Below the pieces are notes generated by a model, which was not told the DNA's origin, searched no databases, and saw nothing but the letters and a program-made list of their open reading frames with translations. From assembly GCF_036607905.1 (NCBI RefSeq), contig NZ_CP144555.1, forward strand, positions 3,968,001 through 4,032,000: DNA of 64,000 bases. Reading direction: 5' to 3'. The first letter of the stretch is position 1; every line of letters begins with the position of its first letter. The position numbers and the translations under genes were made by a program. Below are positions 36,067 through 44,957 of the stretch, piece after piece. The stretch is from Streptomyces sp. SCSIO 75703. GTDB taxonomy: Bacteria; Actinomycetota; Actinomycetes; Streptomycetales; Streptomycetaceae.

Positions 36067-36814
36067 CCATGGTCATCGACCAGTAGACCATCGCCTCGGC
36101 GCTGCTGGTGCGGCGTTCGAAATCGCGCACCAGGCGGCGGCTTCGCATCAGGTGGGCGAAGAGCCGCTCGACGATCCACCGCTTGGGCAGCACCACGAAG
36201 CCGCGCGTGTCGTCGCTGCGTCTGACGATCGCCAGGACCAGGGCGAGCACGGCCAGGCAGTGCTCGACGAGGCTGCCGGTGTAGCCGCCGTCGGCCCAGA
36301 CGAGCTCCAGCCGGTGGTGGGCGCCGGCCACCTGGGCGAGCAGCACCTTCGCGGCAGCACGGTCACCGATGTCCGCGCTCGTGACCATCACACCCAGCAG
36401 CAGGCCGAGAGTGTCGACCACGACGTGCCGCTTGCGCCCGTTGATCAACTTCCCGCCATCGAAGCCGCGGCTGTCGGCGCCGACCACGGCGTCCGCCTTG
36501 ACCGACTGCGAGTCGATCACCCCGGCCGTCGGCTCCGCATCCCGCCCCGCCTCCTGGCGGACCCGGCCGCGCAGACGGTCGTGGAACTCCTTGACCAGCA
36601 CGTGGTCGCGCCAGCGGCGGAAGAACGCATAGACCCGGTCCCACGGCGGGAAGCCGGCCGGCATCGCCCGCCACTTGATCCCGTTGTCCACCAGGTAGCG
36701 CACCGCGTCCAGCATCGCCCGGTGGCAGTACGCCTCCGGCTGCCCGCCCCGGCCCCGCAGCCAGCCCGGCACCGGCAGCAGCGGCCGGACCACCTCCCAC
36801 TCCGCGTCCGTCAT
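36029..36814 (-). CDS. IS5-family transposase
   Basis: A DDE transposase of about 261 residues from ATG 36814 (MTDAEWEVVRPLLPVPGW); the frame stays open to 36940 and related proteins include the preceding RRYPSD, so the true start may lie upstream. Domains: DUF4096-like N terminus (YLVDNGIKWRAMPAGFPPWD), first Asp in GVIDSQSVKA, second in VWADGGYTGS, and Glu in WIVERLFAHLMRSRRLVRDF. The gene appears intact. It separates the defence island from the accessory genes to the right. Confidence 0.9.
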   Translation of the reverse strand: MTDAEWEVVRPLLPVPGWLRGRGGQPEAYCHRAMLDAVRYLVDNGIKWRAMPAGFPPWDRVYAFFRRWRDHVLVKEFHDRLRGRVRQEAGRDAEPTAGVIDSQSVKADAVVGADSRGFDGGKLINGRKRHVVVDTLGLLLGVMVTSADIGDRAAAKVLLAQVAGAHHRLELVWADGGYTGSLVEHCLAVLALVLAIVRRSDDTRGFVVLPKRWIVERLFAHLMRSRRLVRDFERRTSSAEAMVYWSMTMVMTRRLARSRPA

Positions 36815-37120
36815 GTCCGAGGGATACCGCCGAACACGTTCCGGGTGATCGGCCGCATTCCCGAACCGGTGAGCGACACAATCACACGACGGAGCAGCCG
36901 AGTTGAACTCCACCGGCGCGAGCACGTACAACTGCGGCAACAGGGTCTCCTGGATCTCGGTCGGCTTCGCAACCCCGAGCTACCAAGAGGCCCTGTTCCC
37001 ATGCCCGTAGCCAGCCGCGATCACCCGATCGAGACTCCCGTTCGACGGCCACCCCTCAAGATCGGAACGACAACAGCTACTAACGCGTCATGGCGCTGTC
37101 GGCACCCTCGGAAGCCACGG

Positions 37121-38221
37121 TCAGCTGGTGACCAGCCGCAGTGCCGGCCGCTGCCGTTCCTCGGTCTTGGTCGTGCTGCCGCCGCTCTCGACGGTGGTGA
37201 GGGTGAGGCCGAACAGCATGGAGTTCATCTCCTCGACGGTGATGTCGAGTTCGGCGGCGACGTCGGCGGGCCGGATGCCCTTGGTCCGCAGGGCCCGGAA
37301 GACCTTGGTGAGGACCTGTGAGGTCTCGCGTTGCTTCAGACCGTTCGGTTCTCCGGTGCGGTAGCCGCGGGAGCTGAGTTCGGCGCAGACGGAGCGGTAC
37401 TGCCAGTCGGTGAGGAGGTTGAGGTCGTGCAGCCGATAGGTGAGGGCCATGGCCGACACCTTCCAGATCGACTTCGCCTCGAGGACCTGGTCGACTCGGG
37501 CGCCGGCCGGCATGTGGCCGAGGACGCTGGCGGCGGGCATGAGGAATGCGCTGGCAAAGCTGTTGGCCTGGCGCTCGGCGTCGGGGCCGCTGCAGTGTCT
37601 GTCGTCGCTGCCGTGCATCACTAGGTGGCCGAGCTCGTGGGCGGCGTCGAAACGGCCTCGTTCGACGGACTTCATGGTGTTGAGGAAGACGAACGGGATG
37701 GTGCCCCGCCAGACGGCGAAGGCGTCCACCTCGAGGGAGTCCGCGGGAAGGGAGAAGACGCGGACGCCGTGGGCCTCGAGGAGGTGAACCATGTTGGGCG
37801 CGGCGGCGTTCCCCAGGCCCCATCGGCTACGGACCATCTCGGCCGCGGTCTCGGCGTCAGGCTTCGTCAGCGAGGGGAGGTCTGGTTCAGGTAGGCGGAA
37901 CTGCTCGTCGATCCAGTCGTAGAGGCGGGCTGCCAGGGTGCCGGCCGCTCGGGCGGCGTCGAGTGTGCGGGGTGGCGTCTTGGTGCGTGCCCGCCAGGAG
38001 ATCCCTTCGGCAGGCAACTCGTCGATCTCGCGACCGCTGAAGAAGCCTTCCGGGAACCCGAGCGCCTCGGCGAGACGGCGCACGGTGGTGGAGCGAGGAG
38101 CGGTCCGGCCCGTCTCGTAGTTCGACAGGCTCTGCAACGACAGGCCCGTTGTTCGGGAAAGCTCGGCGAGGGTGAGCCCCCGGCGTCTCCGGGCCAGCGT
38201 GATGCGGGATGGGGTCACCAT
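37121..38221 (-). CDS. XRE regulator with ImmA/IrrE metallopeptidase domain
   Basis: A 366-residue protein starting at ATG 38221. Residues 5-60 are an XRE helix-turn-helix (LAELSRTTGLSLQSLSNYET). A central ImmA/IrrE (COG2856) peptidase domain shows the zinc motif HELGHLVMH near residue 205 and the helix ERQANSFASAFLMP with the third ligand. Such proteins repress genes and cleave a partner regulator upon a signal, as in ICEBs1 ImmA or IrrE/DdrO. It lies 76 bases downstream of an unknown gene whose promoter carries a palindrome, so it probably regulates its own operon. Confidence 0.92.
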   Translation of the reverse strand: MVTPSRITLARRRRGLTLAELSRTTGLSLQSLSNYETGRTAPRSTTVRRLAEALGFPEGFFSGREIDELPAEGISWRARTKTPPRTLDAARAAGTLAARLYDWIDEQFRLPEPDLPSLTKPDAETAAEMVRSRWGLGNAAAPNMVHLLEAHGVRVFSLPADSLEVDAFAVWRGTIPFVFLNTMKSVERGRFDAAHELGHLVMHGSDDRHCSGPDAERQANSFASAFLMPAASVLGHMPAGARVDQVLEAKSIWKVSAMALTYRLHDLNLLTDWQYRSVCAELSSRGYRTGEPNGLKQRETSQVLTKVFRALRTKGIRPADVAAELDITVEEMNSMLFGLTLTTVESGGSTTKTEERQRPALRLVTS

Positions 38222-38297
38222 GGTCGTCGACTGCCTCGCGGGTTGGGTGGTGCGGGGTGCGGCACTCCCGCCAAGAGCGCCGCACCCGGACGGTTGA

Positions 38298-38963
38298 TTA
38301 GCGGAAATCGATGGCGATGTTGATCTCGCCATCCCCATCATCGTCCGGACGTTCGATTCCGTCCATCTGAAACGCCGGGAGAAGGATCCGCTGCTCCCAC
38401 CGCGTGACGTACCCGTCCGTTACGTCCCCAGGCAGGGACAGCTCGCAGGGAAAGAACACCTTGTCGCCCACCTGATGGCGGTACCAGACGAGGAACCACA
38501 CCTGCAGGCGCTGGGCCTCATCCTTGCTGAGAACGATCTCGTTGCGAGGGCGGGGACCGGAGAAGAGCTCCATCTGCTGGAAGGCGTTCTCCTCGGCTGC
38601 CCGCGCCGTCGATCCGCCGCGGCGGCGGGCGTTGCGGGGAAGTAGAAGAGGGTCGCCCGTCGCCGTGTCGCCGGGCATGACGCCGATGGCGACGGCTCCG
38701 TCCGGCGAGCAGACGAGCTCAAGGTAGTCGTGGCGGAGTCGCTTCCAGCCCTCGTGCCGGATGTGCATCTCGCGAAGGATCCGGACGTGCTCTTCGTACG
38801 CCCGAGTGCCCGCCGTGTTGGCCGGGTGGTTGAGGGTCGCGGTGCGACGAGCTTCCTCGCCGGCGCGCAGCGCCTCGTACAGGTACTCCAGCTTGGTGCC
38901 GAGGGCGGCAAGCCGCGCGTGACAGTCGTGGTTGTCGGGCGCGGCGAGGGGAAGGACTGCCAT
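38298..38963 (-). CDS. Hypothetical protein upstream of XRE-ImmA gene
   Basis: A 221-residue soluble protein starting at ATG 38963, preceded by GGAGG four bases away. It is helical at first (CHARLAALGTKLEYLYEALR), has a central strand region (LELVCSPDGAVAIGVMPG), then FQQMELFSGPRPRNEIVLSK and an acidic C terminus (RPDDDGDGEINIAIDFR). I do not recognise the family. It shares a promoter with the XRE-ImmA gene, suggesting a toxin, defence or phage-derived protein whose level is set by that regulator. Confidence 0.75.
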   Translation of the reverse strand: MAVLPLAAPDNHDCHARLAALGTKLEYLYEALRAGEEARRTATLNHPANTAGTRAYEEHVRILREMHIRHEGWKRLRHDYLELVCSPDGAVAIGVMPGDTATGDPLLLPRNARRRGGSTARAAEENAFQQMELFSGPRPRNEIVLSKDEAQRLQVWFLVWYRHQVGDKVFFPCELSLPGDVTDGYVTRWEQRILLPAFQMDGIERPDDDGDGEINIAIDFR

Positions 38964-38988
38964 GCAACCTCCGGGGTGGGGAACTGAT

Positions 38989-39019
38989 CTTATAGGAACC
39001 ATACCGCATCTGCGGTTCC
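38989..39019 (-). promoter_or_regulatory. Promoter with palindromic operator
   Basis: On the minus strand a TATAAG -10-like hexamer (38994-38989) follows a nested palindrome: ACCGCA-GA-TGCGGT (39016-39003) within GGAACC...GGTTCC (39019-38995). It lies 26-56 bases before the start of the unknown gene. This is the likely binding site of the XRE-ImmA protein encoded in the same operon; that pairing is inferred. Confidence 0.6.
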
Positions 39020-39065
39020 ATTCTTATAATCGCCTGCTGCTGGCGGAGCGTTACATCGCCCCCGT

Positions 39066-40080
39066 CTATCCCCGGTTGGGGACTGGAAACCTGGGGTCGT
39101 TCTGTTCGGCGGCGCTGTCGACCTGACCACGCAGTCGCTCAGCTTCCGCCGTGGCGTCCTCGACGGGGAAGCCTGCCTCGAGGAGGTGGCGAATCCCGGT
39201 CTCGAGGGACAGGACCTTGGCCTGCACGCCCCGGGTGCCGAGATCGAGATTGCCCGCTCGGTCGGTGGGGAGGAAGGCACCGAAGGGGAGGGGGCCCGGG
39301 GGTAGTGCGCCACCGAGTTGGTAGAGGCGCTGCACCATCTTTAACAGCAGCGGGTACTTGGCCTCCCGTGCCAGGCGCATGGACCTGACCATCGCCTCCA
39401 ACAGCCCGAAAGGTGAGCTGTAGGGCGTAGCCGGACCGCACTTCGGCCGGGCTGACGGTGCCGATGACGCTGACGGGGAGGCGGGAGACGACGGAGGGCT
39501 GCTCCCGCAGGGTCTTCACGTAAGCCCGTAACTCCGCGAGCTGGGTAAAGGTGTCCACGGTGCTCAGCCGGCCATCGTCGCTGAGGGGCCACACTATGCC
39601 TGGCTCCACCTGGACCGGTAGCGTCTGACCTGTCCGGCGGTCAACGGGGGCCGGGCGCCGGACAAGCCGATGATCGGTGAGCCGGTGGTGGCGGAGGCCC
39701 GCTGGCTGTCCGTGTCGACGGAGGCGATGTCGTCAAGGAGCTGGGGCGAGCGCCAGCAGGCTGGACTGGCCGAAGTGGCCGACGCTGCTCACGGTGTTCG
39801 GCACGTGTACGAGCGGAATGAAGTCGAACTCCAAGTCGAGGTGGTCGAGCACATCGCCGTCTGCGCTCGTGCGGAACCGGGCGTCCACCGTGCCGGTGCG
39901 GTCGACCTTCTCGAGGTCCCATTCCGCGCCCGTCAGATAGCACGTGACCGAGCTGGGCCGTGCCGACCACGGGTAGATGCGAGTCGCCGTTCGGCTCTCG
40001 TCGATCGTGCCGAGCTCGTACGTCACCCTCCGGAGAGTCGCCCTCCGGCCGGTGGCCGGGTCCGCGGGAACCTGCGGCAA
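39066..40080 (-). pseudogene. Phage portal protein remnant (SPP1 gp6-like)
   Basis: Conceptual translation across three frames gives FDFIPLVHVPNTVSSVGHFG and QSSLLALA, then LLDDIASVDTDSQRASATTG and SPIIGLSGARPP. It continues with EPGIVWPLSDDGRLSTVDTF, SRLPVSVIGTVSPAEVRSGY and, after another shift, REAKYPLLLKMVQRLYQLGG. This order is typical of portal-type proteins of actinobacterial phages. Shifts occur near 39745, 39630 and 39410. The N-terminal end is missing. With the neighbouring XRE genes it marks a decayed prophage or phage-like element. Confidence 0.7.
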
Positions 40081-40112
40081 TTACATATGCACGTCTTCGC
40101 GGATCGCCATGC

Positions 40113-40457
40113 TCAGGGCCGCTCCCGCTCGGTCCACGCCTCCAGGCCAGGCCACAAGCGAGCTCCCAACGCGACCTCAAGGCGGGCGAGGGTTCCCAGG
40201 TCCGGCAAGACCATCCCGCGCAGCAGCCGACTGATCGTCGCGTGGGAGACACCCGCTCGGTCTCCCAAGGCCCGCAGGCCGATCTCGGACGCTTCCATGG
40301 TGTGCGTCAGGTTGCGCGCAAACGCCTGGCCGTAATACGCACTGACTGGAGCATCCCCGGACAGTTGGGCGTACGGCCAGTCGCCTGACGCGACGTATGT
40401 CGCAGGCAGTTGGTCGTTGTTGCTCCGGGGCATGCCGAGATGATCCCACGTCCTCAT
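40113..40457 (-). CDS. XRE-family regulator
   Basis: A 114-residue protein starting at ATG 40457, with AGGAGGG nine bases upstream. The C-terminal part contains an XRE helix-turn-helix (IGLRALGDRAGVSHATISRL, then LLRGMVLPDLGTLARLEVAL). The N-terminal 45 residues (YAQLSGDAPVSAYYGQAFA) have no assigned function. Its stop lies 33 bases from the portal remnant on the same strand. Probably a phage-derived repressor. Confidence 0.82.
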   Translation of the reverse strand: MRTWDHLGMPRSNNDQLPATYVASGDWPYAQLSGDAPVSAYYGQAFARNLTHTMEASEIGLRALGDRAGVSHATISRLLRGMVLPDLGTLARLEVALGARLWPGLEAWTERERP

Positions 40458-40917
40458 GGGTCCCGTCCCTCCTGCCGCAGGAGTCCGCGCACACCTCCGG
40501 CTGGTGCAAGTACACACCACACTAGAGGATGGAAGAGCCGGTTGTGTGGTCTTGCTCGCATTCCGGCGAGCCGAATCCCTCGGCCCAGAGGTGCACGCGC
40601 TTGATCACTCGACGAGCGTGATCGGGCCATCAGGAATCCAGCCTTCGACATACCCCCGGAGAAGAGGGCCGAGCTCACGCGGATGCACGTCGAACTCTGC
40701 GGCCTCGGCTTCCGGAGGTCCGCGTGGCCTTGCTCGGGGCGGGCGGCGGCGTTTTTGGCAAGTTCGCGGGGCCGCGTCCGGCCGGCGGGGTCGAAGCACC
40801 AGTTCACGGGGCTCCAAAGCTGTTTAGTGAACAACTTACTGTGCGGGATCTGCCTAAGTAGGTATTTTTTCGCCCGAAATCTGCGCAGATCAAGTCGTTC
40901 ATCGATAGCTTGTGCGC
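40458..40917. other. Junction region with possible phage gene remnant
   Basis: About 460 bases without a supported intact gene. The minus strand of 40600-40690 encodes EFDVHPRELGPLLRGYVEGW followed by IPDGPITLVE, which looks like a protein fragment, perhaps from a phage gene; I cannot name it. From 40825 the sequence turns AT-rich and carries the galU promoter. Confidence 0.4.
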
Positions 40918-41850
40918 ATGACCGCAACCCGCCGGATAACCAAGGCAGTCATCCCTGCCGCCGGGCTTGGTACCCGTTTTCTCCCCGCGACAAAAGCCGT
41001 TCCCAAGGAAATGCTGCCGGTGGTGGACCGGCCCGCCATTCAGTATGTCGTGGAGGAGTCCATCGCGGCCGGCTTCTCCGAGATATTGATGGTGACCGGA
41101 CGCAACAAGTCGGCCCTGGAAGACCATTTCGACCGCAGTTACGAACTCGAGAGCGTGCTGCGTGAAAAGGGCGACGACGTCAAGCTCTCCCGGATGGAGT
41201 CGTCCGCCGCGTCCGCCGACATCCATTACCTGCGTCAGGGCGACCCCCGCGGGCTCGGTCACGCTGTGCTGCGGGCCGCGTCCTACGTCGGTGACGTCCC
41301 CTTCGGGGTGCTGCTCGGCGACGACCTCATCGGTGCCGGCGACGACCTGCTGGGCCGGATGGCCGCGGTGCGCGCGAGGTACGGCGGCAGCGTGCTGGCG
41401 CTCATGCAGGTGCCCGCCGAGCAGATCTCCCGGTACGGGTGCGCTGCCGTGGAACCCACGGACGACCCCGGCGTCGTCCGCGTGAGCGACCTGGTGGAGA
41501 AGCCCGCGCCCGGGGAGGCGCCGAGCAACTACGCCGTGCTCGGCCGTTACGTCCTCGACCCGGGCGTCTTCGGCATACTCCGCACCACCGCACCCGGCCG
41601 CGGCGGCGAGATCCAGCTCACCGACGCCCTGCGCGAGATGTGCGGCGGCGGGGCGTCCGGACCGGTGCACGCGGTGGTGTTCTCCGGGCGCCGCTACGAC
41701 ACCGGCAACCCGGGTGACTACCTGCGCGCGGTGGTCGAGCTGGCCTGGGACCGCGCCGATCTGGGGCCGGCGTTCCGCGAGTGGCTGGGCGGGTTCGTCG
41801 CGGCGAACGCCCACCGCGCGTCGGCCGGTGCGGGCTCTCGCGCCGCGTAG
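40918..41850 (+). CDS. galU: UTP-glucose-1-phosphate uridylyltransferase
   Basis: A 310-residue nucleotidyltransferase starting at ATG 40918. The signature VIPAAGLGTRFLPATKAVPK (nucleotide loop, G-x-G-T-R-F-L-P and K) is followed by MLPVVDRPAIQYVVEE, GLGHAVLRA, FGVLLGDDLI (metal-binding Asp), VEKPAPGEAPSNYAVLGRYV and RYDTGNPGDYL. It makes UDP-glucose from UTP and glucose-1-phosphate. A housekeeping GalU is likely elsewhere in the genome, so this copy, at the head of the seven-gene cluster, probably supplies UDP-sugar for that pathway. Confidence 0.95.
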   Translation: MTATRRITKAVIPAAGLGTRFLPATKAVPKEMLPVVDRPAIQYVVEESIAAGFSEILMVTGRNKSALEDHFDRSYELESVLREKGDDVKLSRMESSAASADIHYLRQGDPRGLGHAVLRAASYVGDVPFGVLLGDDLIGAGDDLLGRMAAVRARYGGSVLALMQVPAEQISRYGCAAVEPTDDPGVVRVSDLVEKPAPGEAPSNYAVLGRYVLDPGVFGILRTTAPGRGGEIQLTDALREMCGGGASGPVHAVVFSGRRYDTGNPGDYLRAVVELAWDRADLGPAFREWLGGFVAANAHRASAGAGSRAA

Positions 41851-41910
41851 GCGCTTTTCCGCGCGAGCCGTGCCTGGACTCGTGCGCGTCACCGTGCGCG
41901 GAAACGTGGG

Positions 41911-42038
41911 AATCGGCGGTGGCCGTTCCCCGGTCCGTGGGTGCCAGGTAATCAGCGGTGGCAGTTCAAAGGCCCGGGGCCGGCCGCCCGGAAATCAGCG
42001 GTGGCCGTTCCCCGGTCGGGGGGCCGCCGGGAAATCAG
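41911..42038 (+). repeat. Direct repeats upstream of SDR gene
   Basis: A 25-bp unit beginning AATCAGCGGTGGCCGTTCCC recurs at 41911, 41950, 41993 and, partly, 42033, with a period of about 40 bases. Copies at 41911 and 41993 differ at one base; the second is more diverged. They end 27 bases before the SDR start. They could be iteron-like regulator sites or a local duplication. Confidence 0.75.
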
Positions 42039-42064
42039 TCGGAGAATTCGAGAAGGGAAAAACG

Positions 42065-42850
42065 TTGGATCTGCACCTCTCCGGAAAGGTCTACATCGTC
42101 ACCGGGGCGTCGGCGGGAATCGGCGAGGCGACCGCGCGGTTGCTGGCCGCCGAGGGGGCTCACGTCGTCGGAGTGGCCCGCAACACGAAGGCGATCGACT
42201 GGATCGGCGAGCGCGTCTCCTCCGTTTCCGCGGACGTCACCGACCCGGATGCGGCACGGGCCGTCGTGGACGCCGCTCTCGCCCGCCACGGGCGGGTCGA
42301 CGGACTGGTGAACAACGCCGGCGGGCTCTTCTCCCGGAAGGGTTTCCTGCACACCACGGACGCGGACTGGAAGGAGACGTTCGAACTCAACCTGCACGCG
42401 GTCGTCCGGATGACACGGGCCGTCCTGCCCCTCCTCGTGGAGCAGGGGACGGGCAGTCTCGTGCACCTCGCCAGTGAGGCGGCCCGGTTCCCCGACGCGC
42501 CGCTGCTGGACTACGCGGCGGCCAAGACCGCGCTCCTGTCGGTGTCGAAGTCCCTCTCGGCCGAGTTCGCGCCCCAGGGGGTGCGCTCCAACGTGGTGTC
42601 CCCGGGGCCGACCCGGACCGCGCTGTTCGACGCCCCCGGGGGCTTCGCCGAGCAGCTCGCCGAACGGTACGGCATGTCCCCCGACGACGCGGTCGACCAC
42701 TTCATCCGGGAGGAACGCCGGCTGCCCAGCGGGCGGATCGGCCACCCCGACGACGTGGCCAGGGTCATCGCGTACCTGCTCTCGCCGTCGGCCGGCCAGG
42801 TCACCGGCGCGGAGTGGGCCGTCGACGGCGGCGCACTCCGCCAGATCTGA
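42065..42850 (+). CDS. SDR-family oxidoreductase
   Basis: A 261-residue classical short-chain dehydrogenase. It starts at TTG 42065, with GAAGGGA upstream. It has NAD(P)-binding TGASAGIGEAT (residues 12-22), DVTDPDAA, NNAGG near residue 83, catalytic Ser in LASEAARF, and YAAAKTALL with the Tyr-x-x-x-Lys pair near residue 155. The C terminus (GHPDDVARVIAYLLSPSAGQ) is typical. It probably oxidises or reduces a hydroxyl or keto group of the cluster's sugar intermediate; specificity is not readable. Confidence 0.93.
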   Translation: MDLHLSGKVYIVTGASAGIGEATARLLAAEGAHVVGVARNTKAIDWIGERVSSVSADVTDPDAARAVVDAALARHGRVDGLVNNAGGLFSRKGFLHTTDADWKETFELNLHAVVRMTRAVLPLLVEQGTGSLVHLASEAARFPDAPLLDYAAAKTALLSVSKSLSAEFAPQGVRSNVVSPGPTRTALFDAPGGFAEQLAERYGMSPDDAVDHFIREERRLPSGRIGHPDDVARVIAYLLSPSAGQVTGAEWAVDGGALRQI

Positions 42851-42858
42851 GGAGACGG

Positions 42859-43140
42859 GGCCCGGGACCGCCCGGCCTTCCCCGGGCCCCCGGGACCGCC
42901 CGGCCTTCCCCGGACCCCCCGGGACCGCCCGGGACTGCCCGGCTTCCCCGGCCCCCCGTACCCGTCTCCCCTTCCGGCCCCGCCCCGCCCGCCCCGACCG
43001 CCGACCCGCCCCCACCCCGCACCCCACGCACCCCATACACCCCATACACCCCACGCGCCCCATACACCCCATACACCCCACGCACCGCACCCCACACAGC
43101 CCGCACACCCCACGCAGCCCCACACACCCCCCCGCCCGAC
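42859..43140 (+). repeat. Low-complexity tandem repeats before FAD oxidase gene
   Basis: Two arrays. At 42859-42955 a 22-bp unit like GGGACCGCCCGGCCTTCCCC recurs about three times with a period near 30. At 43014-43135 the 9-mer CACCCCATA recurs many times with variants such as CACCCCACG. There is no coding gene; the 308 bases between SDR and FAD oxidase are otherwise featureless. Confidence 0.75.
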
Positions 43141-43158
43141 CACAAGATTGAGGTGCCC

Positions 43159-44853
43159 ATGACCACAACACCCATGGACCGGCGCTCCGTCCTCGCCCGG
43201 AGCGCCGCCCTCGCCGGAGGCGCCACCGCCGCCGCCGCGGGCCTGACGACCGCCGCGGCGGGTCCCGCGGAAGCCGTCCCCGTGACGGCCGGGAAGCCCC
43301 CCTCCGGGGCCGGCGCGCTCATCGGCCCCCACGACCCGCGCTACCCGCTGCTGACGACCGGGAACAACCAGCGGTACGTCGCCGCCCCCGAGTACGTGAA
43401 GATGATCCGCTCCACCGCCGACGCCGAGAAGGCGCTGCGCACCGCCCACCGGGCCGGCAAGCGGATCTCGGTGCGCAGCGGCGGCCACTGCTTCGCCGAC
43501 CTCGTCTGCAACCCCGAGGTCGAGGTCATCCTGGACTTCTCCGAGATGACGGGCGTCGGGTACGACCCGTCCAGGCGGGCCTTCTACGTCGAGCCCGGAG
43601 CGCGGCTGCTCAACGTCTACGAAGCCCTCTACAAGGGCTGGGGCGTCACCATCCCCGGGGGCATCTGCTACAGCGTCGGCGCGGGCGGCCACATATCCGG
43701 CGGCGGCTACGGGCTGCTCTCCCGGGCGCACGGCCTCGTCGTCGACCACCTCTACGCCGTGGAGGTCGTCACCGTCGACAAGAGGGGCACGGTCCGCACC
43801 ACCGTCGCCACGCGGGAACGGAACGACCCGAACCGGGACCTGTGGTGGGCGCACACCGGCGGGGGCGGCGGCAACTTCGGCCTGATCACCCGCTACTGGT
43901 TCCGCTCGCCCGACGCCAGGGGCAGCCGGCCCGAGGACCAGTTGATCTCACCGCCCTCCAAGGTGCTGGTCCAGGCCGTCGACCTGCCCTGGGCCGACCT
44001 GGACGAGGCGAAGTTCCGGCGGCTGCTGAAGAACTTCGGCGCCTGGCACGAGAACAACAGCGCGCCCGACTCCCCGTACCGGCACCTGTCCAGCCTCTTC
44101 AACGTCAGTTCCAGGGCGCACGGCAGCCTCGGCATGTTCACGCAGGTCGACGCGACGGTGCCCGGCGCGCGCAGGCTGCTCGACGACTACTTCGCCGCCG
44201 TCACCGCCGGTACCGGACTGACGGCCAGGCCGATGACCAAGGCCAACGGGGAGATCCCCCACCTGACGGACCTGGCCGAGCCGCGTGAGATGCCGTGGCT
44301 CAACGCCACCCGGATGGTCGGGACCAACAACCCCACCATCACGGACCCCATGTCGCGCGCCGCGCACAAGTCCGGCTACATGCGGAAGAACTTCAGCGAC
44401 CACCAGATCTCGGCGCTGTACCGGTACATGACCCGCCCGGACTTCACCAATCCGGACACGATGCTCGTGCTGTTCTCGTTCGGCGGCCGGGTCAACGCGG
44501 TGGCGCCGGACGCGACGGCCAACGCGCAGCGCGACTGCGTGTTCAAGATGACCTTCCAGACGTTCTGGCCGGACGAGCGGGACGACGCGTTCCACCTGGA
44601 CTGGATACGCGGCCTGTACGCCGACTTCTTCGCGGAGACGCGGGGCGTGCCGGTCGTCGGCGGCCGTACGGACGGCTGTTACATCAACTACTGCGACACC
44701 GACATGGCGGACCCGGCGCACAACCGTTCCGGCGTTCCCTGGCACACCCTCTACTACAAGGGCAACTACCCCCGGCTCCAGCAGGTCAAGAAGCGCTGGG
44801 ACCCGGGCAACTACTTCCGCCACGCCCTCTCCGTCGAGCCGCCCCGGCGTTAG
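43159..44853 (+). CDS. Tat-exported FAD-dependent oxidase, berberine-bridge-enzyme type
   Basis: A 564-residue flavoenzyme starting at ATG 43159. A twin-arginine signal (MDRRSVLARSAALAGG) is followed by an Ala-rich stretch. The FAD_binding_4 domain has RSGGHCF with H110 and GGICYSVGAGGHISGGGYG with C170, the two residues that bind FAD covalently in bicovalent oxidases. The C-terminal BBE motif is NYFRHALSVEPP preceded by YYKGNYPRLQQVKKRWDP. Such enzymes oxidise sugars or alkaloid-like substrates with oxygen. It would act outside the membrane, unlike the other cluster enzymes, unless the signal is not used. Confidence 0.92.
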   Translation: MTTTPMDRRSVLARSAALAGGATAAAAGLTTAAAGPAEAVPVTAGKPPSGAGALIGPHDPRYPLLTTGNNQRYVAAPEYVKMIRSTADAEKALRTAHRAGKRISVRSGGHCFADLVCNPEVEVILDFSEMTGVGYDPSRRAFYVEPGARLLNVYEALYKGWGVTIPGGICYSVGAGGHISGGGYGLLSRAHGLVVDHLYAVEVVTVDKRGTVRTTVATRERNDPNRDLWWAHTGGGGGNFGLITRYWFRSPDARGSRPEDQLISPPSKVLVQAVDLPWADLDEAKFRRLLKNFGAWHENNSAPDSPYRHLSSLFNVSSRAHGSLGMFTQVDATVPGARRLLDDYFAAVTAGTGLTARPMTKANGEIPHLTDLAEPREMPWLNATRMVGTNNPTITDPMSRAAHKSGYMRKNFSDHQISALYRYMTRPDFTNPDTMLVLFSFGGRVNAVAPDATANAQRDCVFKMTFQTFWPDERDDAFHLDWIRGLYADFFAETRGVPVVGGRTDGCYINYCDTDMADPAHNRSGVPWHTLYYKGNYPRLQQVKKRWDPGNYFRHALSVEPPRR

Positions 44854-44957
44854 CACCGCCCCGGAGCCGACGGCCGCCGGTCCGTGTGCGGGAACAGCGC
44901 GGTTCCCGCGTACGGCGGACCGGCCCTCCACGTGACATCTCGATCGGGAGACACCTG

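Noticed and set aside
40605..40817. 70-codon minus-strand frame
   Set aside because: May be a phage gene fragment but too short and unsupported to call as a gene.
43014..43135. Possible CRISPR or origin array at the CACCCCATA repeats
   Set aside because: Unit is 9 bases with no spacers, no DnaA-box pattern and no replication genes nearby.
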